DNA from: Forficula auricularia
Lineage: Eukaryota > Arthropoda > Insecta > Dermaptera > Forficulidae
DNA length: 64,000 nt
Direction of reading: 5' to 3'
Assembly (NCBI GenBank): GCA_024734495.1
Contig: JALMQS010000070.1
Span: 15,996,306 to 16,060,305 of the forward strand
The notes beneath the pieces are model-generated. The model was given only the letters and a program-made list of their open reading frames with translations, made no database searches and was not told the origin of the DNA. The first letter of the stretch is position 1, and the number at the start of each line of letters is the position of its first letter. Both the position numbers and the translations under genes were made by a program. Of the stretch, positions 26,301 through 41,300 are shown in pieces.

Positions 26301-29300
26301 GTGTCAAGCCTTCGGTAAAATTTTTGGGTCTGTACTTGGATAGCAAGCTTAATTGGAAAACTCATATAAGTTACATTATTGAAAAATGTGAAAGAAAAAT
26401 TAACCTTCTCAAAACAGTATGCAATACAACATGGGGAGCAGATCCTGCAACATGTTTACTAATATATAGAAGTTTTATCAGACCCCATTTGGATTACGGT
26501 TGTCCATTATTTCACAATGCCGCCAAAACAATTACTAACAAATTAGATATAATCCAATACAGATGTATAAGACAATGCACAGGAGCCCTCAAATCTTCAC
26601 CTACAAATGCATTAATTACAGAGGCAAAAGAAATGCCCCTATATCTAAGAAGAAATTCTATATGTAAAAATTATATTATTAAAAAAATTGCTATAAATGA
26701 CTGTTTAGTGTTAGAGTCAATATCAAGAATTCAAAATTTATTTACTACTCGTAGAATTCAAAACATTAAATTTTCATATGTAAATAGTACTCTTCATGTC
26801 CAAGATACTATGCCTAATTTTAAAATTTTTCCAAAATTTGGTTTATATACATTTAATTATTCTATACAAAATTTTAAAATTAAAACGTATACTCTTCCTT
26901 ATTCTGCTAATACACCTGATCTTAATACTTTATTTCTTAGTCATGTCCGAACTCATTTTGTTGATTATTGTATAATTTACACTGACGGATCTAAAAGCTC
27001 TGACACGAGTTTGGTTGGATCTGCTTTTATGTGCCCGCAAAGGAATACCAGTAAAACTTTTAAAATCCCGAAAGATGCTTCAATATTTACGGCTGAATGT
27101 CTCGCAGTATGGGAATCTATAAAATTCTTTAAACAAGAAAACTTTGAAAATAAATGCCTCATTTGTACAGATTCCCTCAGCATCATACATTCGATAAATG
27201 GTTTTCCAAAAAACAAAAATCCATCATACCTTATACTAAATATAGTCAATGATATATTGGAGTGCCATTATATGAATAAGGAGATAGCGCTACTCTGGAT
27301 CCCAAGTCACTCAGGTATTAGGAATAATGAAAGAGTGGATAAGCTGGCCTATTTAGCCTCACTCCAAGGCCAATTACTTGAAATAGAATTGCCAATAAAA
27401 GACATAAAAGTCATAATAAAAAATGAAACAAATACAGAATGGCAATCCTTCTGGAAGAATACAGCTCTAAATAAAGGGAAGCATCTATACAACATACAGC
27501 CTAATATACCAAAAAGACCATGGTTTGATGATATCAAGCTGTTTAGAAAAATAACTGTACAACTAATTAGGCTGAGAATAGGCCATGCTACTACCCCAGC
27601 TCATATGTACAGAATAGGTCTTCGAGAGAATCCTTTTTGTTCTTGTGATGGATCCACGATTGGGGATATCAATCACTTTTACTTGGGATGCGCAAACAAT
27701 ATCAACAAAATTGAACGCTTCTATACAACAATCCAAAGAAAAATAGAACTTCCAACAAATATGACAATACTTCTTTCTTATTTAAACCGCAACGATGACT
27801 TAAGTAGATATATTGTTAGATACATAATTTCTTTAGGAAAAATTAATTAATTGCATAAACAGTAGAAATGTAATTTGAAAAAAAAAATACTTAAAATAAT
27901 GTATGTTTCTTACTTTTAGCTTGTAAATCTTATGTACCTAATTAACATTACAATTATATAAAATTTTGTAAAAATATGTATTTTATGTATCACTGACCAA
28001 ATGTTCTAACGGACAAGGTCAATTTTAAATAAAAAAAAAAAAAAAAAAAAAATACCCTAAAGAAGGAGAGAAAAAGTCTTCGAAACGTCGGAATTTGAAT
28101 AAAATTTAAATAATTTATGGACAAATTCCGATGTTTTGGTGAATTTTTCTCTCCTTCTTCAGGGTATTGAATAGTTACCCACTCACCCATCAATAACTAT
28201 TCAATACCTCTAAAGAAGGAGAGAAAAAGTCTTCGAAACGTCGGAATTTGAATAAAATTTAAATAATTTATGGACTGCCTTTCATTATAACCTATATATT
28301 ATATTAATGTTTTTAAAGGGATTCTTATTTTCCCATACTCAGTATATGAAAGTATTGTGATATTGCGAGAAAAAACTGGTGTGTTTGCTTTATTACTATT
28401 ATTATTATTTTTTTTTCAAATATCTAAAGTCGAGGAACCCGAGATGTAGAGTCTGAGTCGGATCCCATGTTTAAAATTTTATAGAAATAATGCATTTTTG
28501 ACTTATATCTTTATTTCTTTTCTTTTCTAAGTGCCTTAGTAGGTACCTATATAATTCAGTAGAACTAGTAAAATTACTCTGATCAACAAACATTTCTCCC
28601 CGTAAACTTAACAATGGATTCCGAGTAGAGTTTATATACGCTGATTATCATACAATTTCCCGATTTTTTACAACACGTCAGAGTTTTGAGGTATTATCGG
28701 TCAAAACGACGAAAAAGCCCATTTCGACCTATTTTTCGAGTCCCATTAAATATTAAACACCAATATTTGAAATCAAAATATTTTATTGACGTAATGGAAA
28801 ACAGCTTCCGCTTTGATTTTCAAATTACCAACTTGTTTTTATCTAAATTAGAACTCGAGTTTAACTAAAAAACTAAAACTACTTGATTATAAAGGATAAT
28901 AAACATAGATAAAGACATAAGGCTTAGTTTTTTAGTTATAGCTCGAGTTCTAATTGAGCTAAAAACAAGTGGTAATTTGAAAATAAAATAGGAAGATGTT
29001 TTCTATTACGTCAACAAAATATTTTTGATTTCAAATATTGTTGTTTAATATTTAATGGGACTCAAAAATAGGGCAAAATGGACTTTTTCGTCATTTTGAC
29101 CAATAATATTTCAAAACTCTGATGTGTTGTAAAAAATCGGGAAATTACATGATAATCAGCTGAATAAAACTCTGCTGGAATCCGACTTGTTAGGTTTTAT
29201 GGAGAGAAATTTTTGAATTAATTTTTATCGAGCAGTGTAATCGACAGATTGGATGCTAATTTAAAACCATGTTAAAAACTTTTAAGGAGTTAGGTGTTGG

Positions 29301-32300
29301 CTCTATATATTTTGATTTCAAATATTGCTGTCTATTTAATGTAGCTCAAAATGGCCTTTTTTCGTCATTTTGCCCGATAATATTTCAAAACTCTGACGTG
29401 TTAGTAAAATCTGGAAATTGCATGATAATCATCAGCCTATAAAACTCTACTGGAATCCACAGTTAGGTTTAAGAGGAGAAATTTTTGTTTAATGTTTGTC
29501 GCGGAGCAGTGTTATCAGAAGTCGGATGTCATTTTTTTACTGACTCCGCAGCCCTACCAAAATGAAAAGTACTTTAATTAATATATTTATAAGGGCTAAT
29601 TTCAAAATTTATAAAAGAAGAAAAAGTTTTTATATACGCTTCGACTCAAAGGCTAACAGCATATAACACAAAATTTCAAATAATTATATACAAACACCTC
29701 CCAATTAATCACGTCACCTAAAGATAAAAAAATATTCGACTCGAACCCGGGACTTTCGTGTGACATCTGGGGCGTTGCTTATTTACAGATTCAGGCTCTT
29801 ATCCATCTGAGTAACTGATCCTAATGAACTCAAACAAATGCCCAATGTCTATATAAATTATCTTAAATTATGGGTAGCGACCACATTTGGGGCAACAACG
29901 AGGGGTGATCCGCGATTGGAAGTAGGTGTACACCTCTTTGGAAATGGAAGTACTTAGAAATATTTGGAAGTACTTGGAAACTGTTTAAAGTAGTTGGAGA
30001 TATGTGGAAGTATTTGGAAATATTTGGAATTGCTTGGAAATATTTGGGATTACTTGGAAATATTTGAAAGTACTTGGAAAACGTGGAAGTACCTGGGAAT
30101 ATTTGGAAGTACTTGGAAATATTTGGAAGTATTGGAAATATTTGGAAGTACAAGTGGAAGTGGAAGTAGGTGTACAGCATATTAGGTCGCGGTTTACCCC
30201 TCGGGCAACAATGACTTCTCAGTCAAAATGGGATCCCCCGAGGGTGAACCGTGATTGGAATTAGTGGTACACCGTTTTTGGAATTACTATGTGGAATTAT
30301 TTTGGAATTCATTAGATAATGCCCCTTCATCTATTGTCTTCTACTTGGAAATGAAAGTGGAAGTAGGTGTACAGGATATTACGTCGCGGTTCACCCATTG
30401 GGGTCGCTGATTAAAAAAGTTTAAAAAGCGTTGGTTTATATGAAGAAGACATTTCATTATTTATAATCCTTTCTTTATTTATTTTCGTGGCTTTACAATG
30501 GCTTGATTATTCTTCTTAACTATAATAAAAAAAATTTATTTTTTTAATCTAATTTATAATGATAATTATTTAAAATTATAATAAAAATTAAAAAAATATT
30601 ACTTATAAAATAACACATTAGTTTTTTGTCACAATTATGTGCAATAATCAGTCTTAAATTATATTTTTACTTTACCATACAGGGTATGGTCAAGTATTGT
30701 AATCGTGCATGAAAAAAGTATTTTTTTTCCTTCTTTTTTTCGAAATATCTCAAAAACGGCTGAAACTATTTTGATTAGAAAAATTGAGCGAAACCATGGC
30801 ATTTCGTTCTACAAAAAGCTCTAATAAGTAAACATCGAAAAAATTATATTTTTTGAGATAATTATTGTTTTGCCAAAATATCTGTTAGTTAGTCTGTCGG
30901 GTTGTCTATCTGTTAGTTAGTCTGTGCGTTATCAAATTTTTGTGGATGAGCTAGCTCAAAAACTAGTATGAATAACAAAACCAAATTTCACACGTAGTTT
31001 TAGTCTATTGAGATTAAGAGCTGATTAGATTTTAGTGCATATCGACCCAAAATTAAGGGGGTGGAGGGGGGTTAAAAATTAAAAATATAGGCTCTTGTAC
31101 CAAACTCAACCAAATTTTGTATACATAATCAGTGGGACCCGAGAAGTCTAAAAATGCAAAAACTAACCGCCCAAAATGGGGGAGGGGGGTGTATGGTCAA
31201 AAAATCAAAATATAGGCCCTTGTACCAAACTCAACCAAATTTTGTATGCATAATCAGTGGGACCCCAGAGGTCTAAAAATGCAAAAACTAGCCGTCCGAA
31301 ATGGGGGGGGGAGTGGTAGGGTCAAAAAATGAAAATCTTGGCCATTTACCAAACTCAACCAAATTTTGTATACATAATCAGTGGGCCGCCAGGAGTCTAA
31401 AATTGCAAAAACTAACCTCCCTCCCCTACATGATTATAAATAATTTTATTAAATATAAGTGAGGGGGCCAGGTTGTATGCTAAAGTCAAGTGGATGGCCA
31501 CATCAGAACACGTCAGCTTATTTTATCAAAAATCGTTAGAACCATTGTGAATAAATGTATTTCATCCGAAAATATTTTGTCTAAAGATGAAAACTCCTTG
31601 AAATTCAAGGCAGAGAAGTGGGAATTTAGAAAATATGAAATACGAACCTGGTTAAGATTGGATGTAAAAATAGATTGATAAAGTCTATAACAATGACTTT
31701 GGTACAACACGAAGAATTTCTTAAAATCCTCATTCCATGAATCATAATGAGGGAACACTTGATACATCGAAACATGTGTTGGAAATGAGAGTGGAGAAAT
31801 ATCCCTTGTAGAAGTTGAAGGGATTGCTTGAGATGAACTAACATTTTTTTGCGAATTCTAAACAAATAAAAAATCAAATTCATTTGTGAAGCTTTGATGA
31901 TTTAAATGATGATTTGGAAGGTTTTTGAGGATAAGTCATCAATGGCTATATTTAAATATAAAATTAATTTAAATGGTCTATTAAGTAGGTATATGACCAA
32001 TGACGTTGCCTTGGATTCTTCAGGATATATATTTTTTGTTGAAGGATGCAATCGATTAAACCAGAGATGAAAATCGCGACTGTGTTTCATAGAATATTTT
32101 AAATATGTAATTTATTAATTAGACTAATGACCGACCGAAGGTTCGGTTTCGGTTTGTTTCGGCCAAAAAATCTACTTTCGGCAACATTTTCGGTTTCGGC
32201 CAAAAATCGACCGAACCTTCGGCCGTGTCGAAACTAAGTGTTCGTGTATTGTCGCGTGTCGTGTCGGGTGAGTTCGTGAGAATACAATTAAAATACTCAG

Positions 32301-35300
32301 TTATTGAGTTTATAGAGTACTTTATATCTAAGTGTTGATCTTTGACAAAGCTTACTTATAAGAGTAAGTCATTAGCATGTTTATTAGGGTTCTCCTTATT
32401 TTGGATATTTTCGAATATTTAAGTGAACAGGGGCTCATGTGGTTAGAAATAAATAAAAAAAAATATCCTCCAAGTTTCAAATCTCTATCTCAATTTTAAT
32501 CTAGTGCTACACAGCAATTAACTTTCTCATATACTATATAATATTCGTCTAGATTAATTTGTAACAACGCTTAGGGAAATTTCTCTAAAAAAATTACGCT
32601 CTTGCCTAGAATCGAACCGACGAACTCTTGAACTATGGTCATTGGCTCTAGCGATTACACCATTGGGACATTAATATTTCTATCTTGATTTCTCTTACTA
32701 AAACTAGATATTTTTTATTTAGACTTTGTGTCGAGATAATATTGTATTCATTTGAACTCGAATGAAAATGAAAAAACACCAATTGATTTTAAATTAAAAA
32801 ACATTAAATATGTATTAATTAACGAGGCAAATTTGAAATATAATTGTCAGCTAGGATTTTAAACTGACAGCTCCAATGGATTTTCATTAACCAGGCAAAT
32901 TTGAAATATAATTTTAATTTGAACTCGAATTTTGAAATGAAAGACCCCAATTCATTTTAAATTAAGAAACATTAAATATATTTTTTGTAATTAATTAAAT
33001 TAATTGAACCGCGTAAATTTGAATAATTTCCATGATTCAGCCTGCGAATTTTTTGCAGTTCATAAATCATTTCATTATTTTTGTTTTGAAAAGGAAAAAT
33101 GAAATTTAAATTAAAATTTTGAATTTAAATATATTCATATTCCTCCCCCCCCCCCCCGCTACTCAAAAATTAAAGAGGCGAAACTTTTAAGAGAAGATGT
33201 ATTTTCGGTAGTTTACGGGTATACATTTGGAGTGTGGTTTTTTAAGAGGAATAACATTTTTGGACCGAGACGCTGCCCGCCAGGGCACCAGCCCGGAGGG
33301 CCGAGCTACGAGGGCGTGCCGAAGGCACCCACGAAAAGCTCGTCTAAATATAATAACATGGGGTTTACGGCATTGAACGATCAATTTTTTTATTCTGGCC
33401 AAAGTAATGGTTCAGAAAATTTGAAAACTCTGTAGACTTTATCCTTATAATAGTAGCTATGTCTCAGAATTGTAACAGATATTTGGCTATTATAATTCTG
33501 GAGTTTATAACTTACTAATACTAAGATATAGCAGTAGTTTATCTAGATGTAATGTATTATAAGGATAAAGTCTACAGAGTTTCAAATTTTTGGAACCATT
33601 ACTTTGGCCGGAATAAAAATTTATCGTTCAATGCCAAAAACCCCATGTTATTTAGATGGAAAACTTAATCGCTGCGTAGCACTAGGTTAAAATTGACATA
33701 GAGACTTGAAACTTGGGGGGATATGTTTTTTTTATTTATTTAGAACCATATGAGCCCCAGTCCGCGTAAATATTTGAAAATATACGAAATAAGGAGAACC
33801 CTAATGTTTATATTTTTATTCATGTTAAATTGATAATATAAGATAAATAAATATTTTTGTTACATACTTCAATTACTGTTGTTCAATTCATTAACACGAG
33901 TCACCTCTCTGTATATGTGTAAAAAATATACTCGATTTAAGTATACAATACAAATTTTTACAAGTCTAAATAACTTTGGGTTTCAACCGAAACAGAGACC
34001 CAGGCCGAAGGTTCGATTTCGGTTTCGGCTGAAAATCCTGATTCGGTAGAACACTAATTTACACCATGATTGGTAAACTCTCGAAAACCTTCCAAATCAT
34101 AAAATCCGTGAAACTAACCTAAAGTAATTAAGTTTTTATTTTTTTAATAATAGTGTCTAATATGAGTACATTAAAAATTTACAGATTTGATGCTTCGGTG
34201 GATTTGTTTACCAAAAGAGAAGTTTCTGCTGAAACCATCTAAATTACACATTTTTAAAGATAAATTCTCACTAGATATACCAACTTTGTACACTTAATTC
34301 TAGAGTCGTTTTCAGAAAAGCAAATGAACGCTTTTATTATACTCCCAGTTCCTCTCTTGGAATCACTTTTATATGTATTCGTAAACGACTCCGGAATATT
34401 ATGCGTCGAAGGATTGTGCATTCTGATGAGAATAATATCTCATTAAAAATGTCTAGAGGTTTATTATTATTATCATGTTTATTTTTGTTTTTGTTTTTAA
34501 AAAGATGCCGGGGTATTTACCCAAGGCAAAAATTTATGTTCAAAGGTTGTTATATATACAATATTTACAATGGAATGTAATATAAGTCCGGCTTTATGGA
34601 TGGAAATCAATGCATGACACTGGATGGTTCACTGGGGACTCAAAAATTCTCGAACAATATTCGCAGCTTATTATTATTATTTTTTAATAAACAAATTGAC
34701 CACTAAAGCAACTAATCTATAATTTTATCAAAGAATTATTTTAAATATGATAAAAAACATTTGTTAGCTTCTTACTTGATTTTTAACTCCTTTTGACGAC
34801 TTTGATGATTTTAAATTTGACCTGAAAAATATCGAATTAATGTAGGTAACTTATATAATAATGAATAGACTATTGTTATAACAAATAAAAAGTTGAGTTT
34901 GGGATTGTTTGCTGTAGAAACCTAGTTTAGGGCCACGATATCTTACAGGTAGTAAACGCTTTGTTAAATCTATCACAAATGATACTATTCCTAGGTGTCT
35001 CTGGTTATTTTGTGCAAATTTCGTTATAGTTAGAATACAAATTTAATTATTGGTAAAACCAATAGTAAATACATTGATTGAGCTCGGTTTAAGATCCTCT
35101 AATTCACCAAGGAACTATGTTTATCTTTCAACTACGAGAGTTGTTAACTACCAAACAAGCTAAGCTGATTTTTCAAAGAATAAAGTTTTTTTGTTTTTTT
35201 AACTATAGTTTAGAAAACTTATGTTCACTTACCAAAATGAGGGAATGGTATATCGATACAATTCCTCATAATGGGATGAGCGTTCGCTTATACCAATGCC

Positions 35301-38300
35301 ATGATAGTGATAGGTAGAGCTTCCCCTAGTTCCTAAACGACGATTTTTCACTTTTCGAAATTGTCGTCTGATAATCTGTTAGTGTAAAAAACAAAAGAAA
35401 GCTAGATTATCGATCAAGACATTGTGGTAATTTAAAAATATCTTATTATATTATATACATTCCTAGCCGAATTACCCGGGTTGATCTTATTTTGGTGAAA
35501 TAAAATAATAATATAAAAAATATTATCATCAAGTATCCTTACTAGGGCTGATTTGACAAAACCACCCACAAAACGTTTATAATTAAAATATAATTATTTA
35601 ATTTTAAACATGAATAATTAAAAATTAAAAATATTATCAAAAATTTAATTTTTCAAAATTCTAGGTCTTATATTTTTATAGTTTTAAGTTTAGACATTAA
35701 ATAAAATTGATTTTTATTTCCCCAATTTGGACCCACTGAAAAACTCACACATTTTTAAAATAAACACTGGTTAGATTTCAGCGTTCTTGGTTTTCTAGAC
35801 TTGATTTTTTTATTTTTTTAATGAAAATGATGAGAGAAGGAGTTACACCAAAAATGCGCATCCTCTAAAGCCCTGGGTTGGCCCCTCCATCGTGAAAAGA
35901 GGAAGACGAAGGATTTTTATGGGGTGGGTAGGGGTCGAAGGTATCTGTGGATACGGGTCTTAAACAGCTGAAGGCTATATGTCGCGGGGAAGACGGTGGC
36001 TGGGAGCGAGTTCCAGTCTCTGGAGGTCATAGGAATAAAAGAGTTAGCGAAAGTGCTTGCTTGTTCGATTTTTATCCAACTTGACAGCGAAGTGGTGCTG
36101 GGCTTTCGAAAACCGCGTATTTCTCTTAAAGAGGGCTTTAGGGGGGATAATTGATTTCAGCTTGACTGAACAGACACCGTGATAGTATCTGTAGTACAGG
36201 GAAAGGGCAGAAACGGTTCTTCAGTGAGCCAGGGAGTCGAGTGAGTTAGTTAGGGTCGGGTCTCCTATTAGTTTGATTGCTCGCTTCTGAATTGCATCCA
36301 GTGTGGCAAGAGAATGCTTGGAGGCACCCCTCCACAGATGAGAGCTATATTCGAGACAGGGGCGAAATTGAGCCTTATACAGTGTAAGAAGTTGACTGGG
36401 AGTATAATAGCATCTAGACCTAAATAGGAGACCAAGCTTGCGCGCTGCAGCTTTAGCAGTGGTTGAGATATGGTCATTCCAAGAAAAGTCGGACCCTAGT
36501 GTAACGCCTAGCATTGAAATTATATCCCTGAATTCCAGTGAGTTTGAATCGAATGATATGTCTAAGAGGTTTCTATCGACGCGTCTGGTGATTTAATAAT
36601 TTTAATTTATCCCTTACGTCCATATGTTGAACCACGAAATTCTGACGAGAACCAAAACTTGGTCATAGACTTTTCGGCTAATATTTAATTTGCTGTTCAA
36701 ATTTCTTTTATTTCGGGTTAATCATTTTTGAGGGATAACTATTCCTTTGTATGTAAAAATTAAAGCCCCCCCCTCCCTCCCCGCCTCGATTTACACTCTT
36801 AAGCTCGATTCACTATAGCCCATACATAAACAATACTTTACGATTCATCTACCTAGCTTAACAAATTTTAAATTTTCGATTTTTTTCTCTAAGTTTGAGT
36901 ATTAAATTCTCTCACAGGAATTATTTAACGGATTATAGTGGTGTTTCACAAAGTGGAAATAAAATTAAAAAAATTAAAAAATCTTTTAAATTATTTTGGA
37001 GATTTTTTAATTTTATTTCCACTTTGTGAAACACCACTATTAGTCCAGTCAACGAATGGCTTATAGAAAACATTTTAGAGAAGATAATTTTTTCTCATGG
37101 AATGTATTTGGGCTAGTTAGGAGGTAAAAATACTAAAAGTCCCCAGTCCTAGCTACCGGGCTTAGGGGGTGGAAGGGGAGTGGAAGTGACCCGTTTTTTT
37201 AGTTTTTTGCTTATATCTCAAAAACGGTAGATCGTAGGGAAAAAGTTATTCGTAGCAAAATAAAAGGTTATAATACAATTGGATGTTGATGAAGGCAGTC
37301 CAAGGTGGTTGTAAAAATAAAACTATATCAGTTTTATTATTTTACATTTATTCGATAACCGACGATATTTGTAAATTTTTAAATAATTGTAATATAAAAA
37401 AAAACTATATATGCGCAACGATATGCTGCGCATCCAGTGATTTGGAGGGGACATGTTATACATTCATTTATATATATCTCATGAACACATTAATCATCAA
37501 TTGCTTTTTCTATCGAGATGAAATTTTATAATGTTTTCTTGGCATTGTCAAAGGAGACAGGAAGTAATTATGAATTGATATACTTTCATTGACTTTTCGT
37601 TGTAAGTAGATCTATAATTCTTATTTTATTTTGTATATATATTGTTTTGTATTTTATGTATTGTGAATGACATATGAAAATCCCAATACTAATTGATGTT
37701 CGTCTTCCCCTCAATTATATAGACCCTGAAGAAGGAGAGAGTAAATGTCCGAAACGTCGATTATTGAATAAATGTAAAATAATAAAACTGATATAGTCTT
37801 ATTTTTTTACAACCACCTTGGACTGCCTTCATTAACATCCAATTGTATAATTGTACCAGTCCGTCTTCTAAAGAAAAACTCCATCAAAAGGTTATAATAT
37901 TTGCTACAAGATTGCTTCTATTTAATTTTTCTCTATTTCTTATGGGTTTTGAGATATTCTTCCGCGAATATCGTTTATGTATGGAATAAATAAAATTTCC
38001 TATATGTTTAGTCAAACTTTTGTCTCTATTGCCTCAGCCTTTCGTTTTACAGTAAAAGTCCTCAGAAAAGAAGTTGTAGAGCATTCAGTTTCCTTTAAAA
38101 TGATATATACATTTATGAATTTATTTTCAAATCGTCTGGAGTTATAGCAATTTAAAAATTTCACGTCGATTTATACATTTTGTTAGATAACCCGCAATAG
38201 TCAATATATCGCGGGGTTTCAGCTTACATTAATTGCTGGAAAATATTTTTTTCTAGTATCGTTTGGTATGGTGTCGGTATGCCAAATCTAAGGTTGCGAC

Positions 38301-41300
38301 CTCGAAATTGGTGGCCGAAAAACCTCGAAATTTTCGGACTTTAACCCAAAAACTCGCACTTTTTTTGATTTTTTCCCATTTCGACCATGATGGAGCACGT
38401 TTTCGACAAAGACCATTCTATACATTTTTAAACTAGATTAAATTTGCTACAATTTAAACAAAGTTGCATCTTAATTGGATAATGGTAACCCGTGCCGCAA
38501 TTAGGTTGAAGTTTTGAAAAATTGAAATTTTTTGCAAAAAATCTCAATTTTCCCTTGATAAAATGAAAAGCACTGATCTTAAAAACTTGATTTCTATCTC
38601 ATTATCGAGTAAATTGTATTGACTTGAACGTTTACTAGTACCTCTTTTTTGATAAAACTCTTAGATTTATAGATATTCAGAATTTTCCTGACAAGAAATG
38701 ATCGATATAATACTCCTATAATATAAATAGCTTTGAGAGTAATTGAATTGAAATGAGTAAATGCAAAATTTAGAATAAATAAACGGAACGAGATTGAAAA
38801 AGGTTTTCCATTAAATGGTGGATTTTGAGCGGATATATCATCTAATATTTTTCATCTTATATAAAAATTAAGACAAATTGATTTATCACATTAAATTAAA
38901 TTTTTTTAAAAGTTAAAAAACAAAAGTTTTTCGTGATGAGGGTGTCTGGATTATATATAAATTTCCCTGACTAAATCGTTGGTTAAATTTTTGAGCAATA
39001 TTTTAAATTAAGTAGATATTGATGACGCATTCCAAAATTCAAAAAAGACAGATAATTTTTTACTATCTTTTTTATTCAAAAACCTATGTTTCGGTGGCAT
39101 ATTCCCTCTTTCTTCAAAACCCTGAATGCCTCATCAATATCCACTCAATTCACTTATCAGCCCGTCTCCAAAAACTACTTCAATCTTATTTTAAATTAAT
39201 ATTATGTCACCTGATTTTTAAATTTGTACTTTTTTAAGACTAGCTAATAAATTTTTAAGTTTAATAAAAATTAAATGAAACAATTTTAATATTAGTACAT
39301 TTTTAAAATGAATATAAGGCTTATTTTATTTAATACTTATAATGCTTAAAAGCGACAAATAACAGGGTATAACAAAAAAAGCGTTCTTTGCAATTAATTT
39401 TCAAATTTGCGGATTAAAATTAATAAAAAATGTCGAACTTTCCTTGTTTCTTTCATCTGATATGTATATCCCAAAATCTTTTTCAGTAATTTTAAGTAGG
39501 CACATCTTCACTTGTTACTAATAAAGGAAAAATTACAGTGAATACAGGCTTAAATTTTTAAAATGGAGGTCCTGTCAATTTTTAATTCTTTATTTATCAA
39601 TAATTGTTACTTTTTTAAATTATCTTATATTTAATAAAATTTTAATAATTTATTTATAAACAAAATGACACCTTATTTTTGCAAGTTGGTTAATTATTAA
39701 CCGAGTTATGGTGGTTTTAGTTATGGTTAGTTATTCTTAAGTAAATGAAAAAAAGAAGGTGCTGGATTCCAACCACCGATTGTTTGAATTTTCATAATTA
39801 ATAACAAGTGAGTTGAACAAATCGATGTAAGATGGCAGCATTGAAAAATGAATAAAGTTTAAATTCAAATATTCAAAATTCGATGATGGCCGATTTCATC
39901 TCATCTAATTAACTATGACTAACCTATAATAATGACAATAAAAAAACATCATAACTCGATTAATTGTAATCCGATTTCCAAAATTAAGGTGTCATTTTAT
40001 TCAGAATAAAATCCTTAATATTTTATTAAATAAAAGATAATTTGATACAACTAACTATTGAGATATAAAGGATTGAATAATTGAGATGTAGCCAACATAC
40101 TCAATTTTGAGATTCTATATTCTCAGACTTTCGAGGTCGCAAACTTAAATTTGGCATACCCACACCATACCAAACCACACCACACCATGCTCCTTGGAAA
40201 AATCATTTCCCTCAATTAATGTAAGCTGAAACCCCCCTATATACTGGGCTATCTTAGGGATGCGGTTTTTCCCATTCGTGCTTACCTTTAGGAGAGCCTA
40301 GTTAGCAAGCGATATTCTTCACGTGGGTCCTGCTGTAAGTAGCCTTCGGGTGAAACCAATAATCGCCTCTGTGAAACTTGAAAGATGCACGTCAAAGCTA
40401 CAAAAGCTGGGAGAAAAATATTTGTAGACTTTGGAACCGCACGTGCATCTCTTCCTATACCACCTTTCGAGGTCTCAAGAAGTCAAAAGCCACTCCCAGC
40501 GGCGACAAAGTGTATACGGCCCTGGCCAGGTCCGGCTGTTGTACTGGTGCGGTGAATATTCTTAATACGCTCCGCGAGAAAGGGACTACGGTCTAGGAGC
40601 GTTACGAGAATGAGCCGTCTTGGAAATTGGCTAAAATCCTCAACAACCAGTATAGCTAAATAGAACGGGATATGGAAAAAATGCAAAAGGATGGAGCTGT
40701 ATTTGGCTGCTGGCGAGGCCCTAGAAGCCCAGTTCTAAAGCGCCAGTATGTAACTGTTAAGAACGTCTGTGTTTAAGATCAGCAGTCTTACCATGTCAGC
40801 TTGGTAGAAAAACTAGCGAATCTTCCATACTCAAAATGAGCTCGCAGGACACACTGTCCGAGTGCTACCTGCAGAAACGAGGCCCTGCAACCTCGCTGTG
40901 AAGTGATGCAAGTCTGTGTGCAACGGCATTAAGCCGGAACACGTATCATGACTCAAGTCATGATAGAAGAAATGGTCAACTTCAGACTTAAGAGACCAAA
41001 CCTGAATTGCGGCATAAGGTGATTTGCTAGCACAAAGCGAAGAGCCCTGTCGATACGGTCACAAATTGGAAACTTGATTTTCTTTTTGCAGATAATTGAT
41101 TCAGCGAGGCATATGCTCGGCGATTTGTGGTTTCAAATCAGGCGATGAATGGTATTGCGGCCATTTCAGTCCAATTGCATTAAGGCCCATCTCGTGCCTG
41201 GATAGTGGAAATTGTATCCGAAACAGAAGAACTGGAGTATGAAAATACGCAAGAGAAGGTTCTAATAACCTCACCAAAGGTTATAAAACTGCTGGTAATA

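Larger units (their letters stand above)
22259..28052 (+). mobile_element. I/Jockey-type LINE retrotransposon, near full length (5.8 kb)
   Basis: The element has a 5' leader of about 220 bp, ORF1, an A-rich spacer, ORF2 and a 3' UTR ending in about 20 A residues at 28031-28051. It interrupts a fold-back element. Short flanking words (aatacct left, ataccct right) are consistent with a small target-site duplication. ORF2 is intact and ORF1 has one likely frameshift, so this copy is young. It lies in RFX intron 5 on the opposite strand to the host gene. Confidence 0.92.
32123..34065. mobile_element. Large inverted-repeat element with ccgaaggttcgg ends (possible hAT)
   Basis: The left end has accgaccgaaggttcggttt and the right end (33985-34060) has ggccgaaggttcgatttcgg followed by gattcggtag. 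Further in, arms 32380-32520 and 33675-33812 are reverse complements (gggttctccttattttg against gaaataaggagaacccta). A third inner palindrome spans 33405-33645. No transposase frame was found. The superfamily is uncertain. Confidence 0.6.

Noticed and set aside
29863..30264. Overlapping open frames over the TTGGAA repeat
   Set aside because: They are produced by the short tandem repeat itself on both strands.
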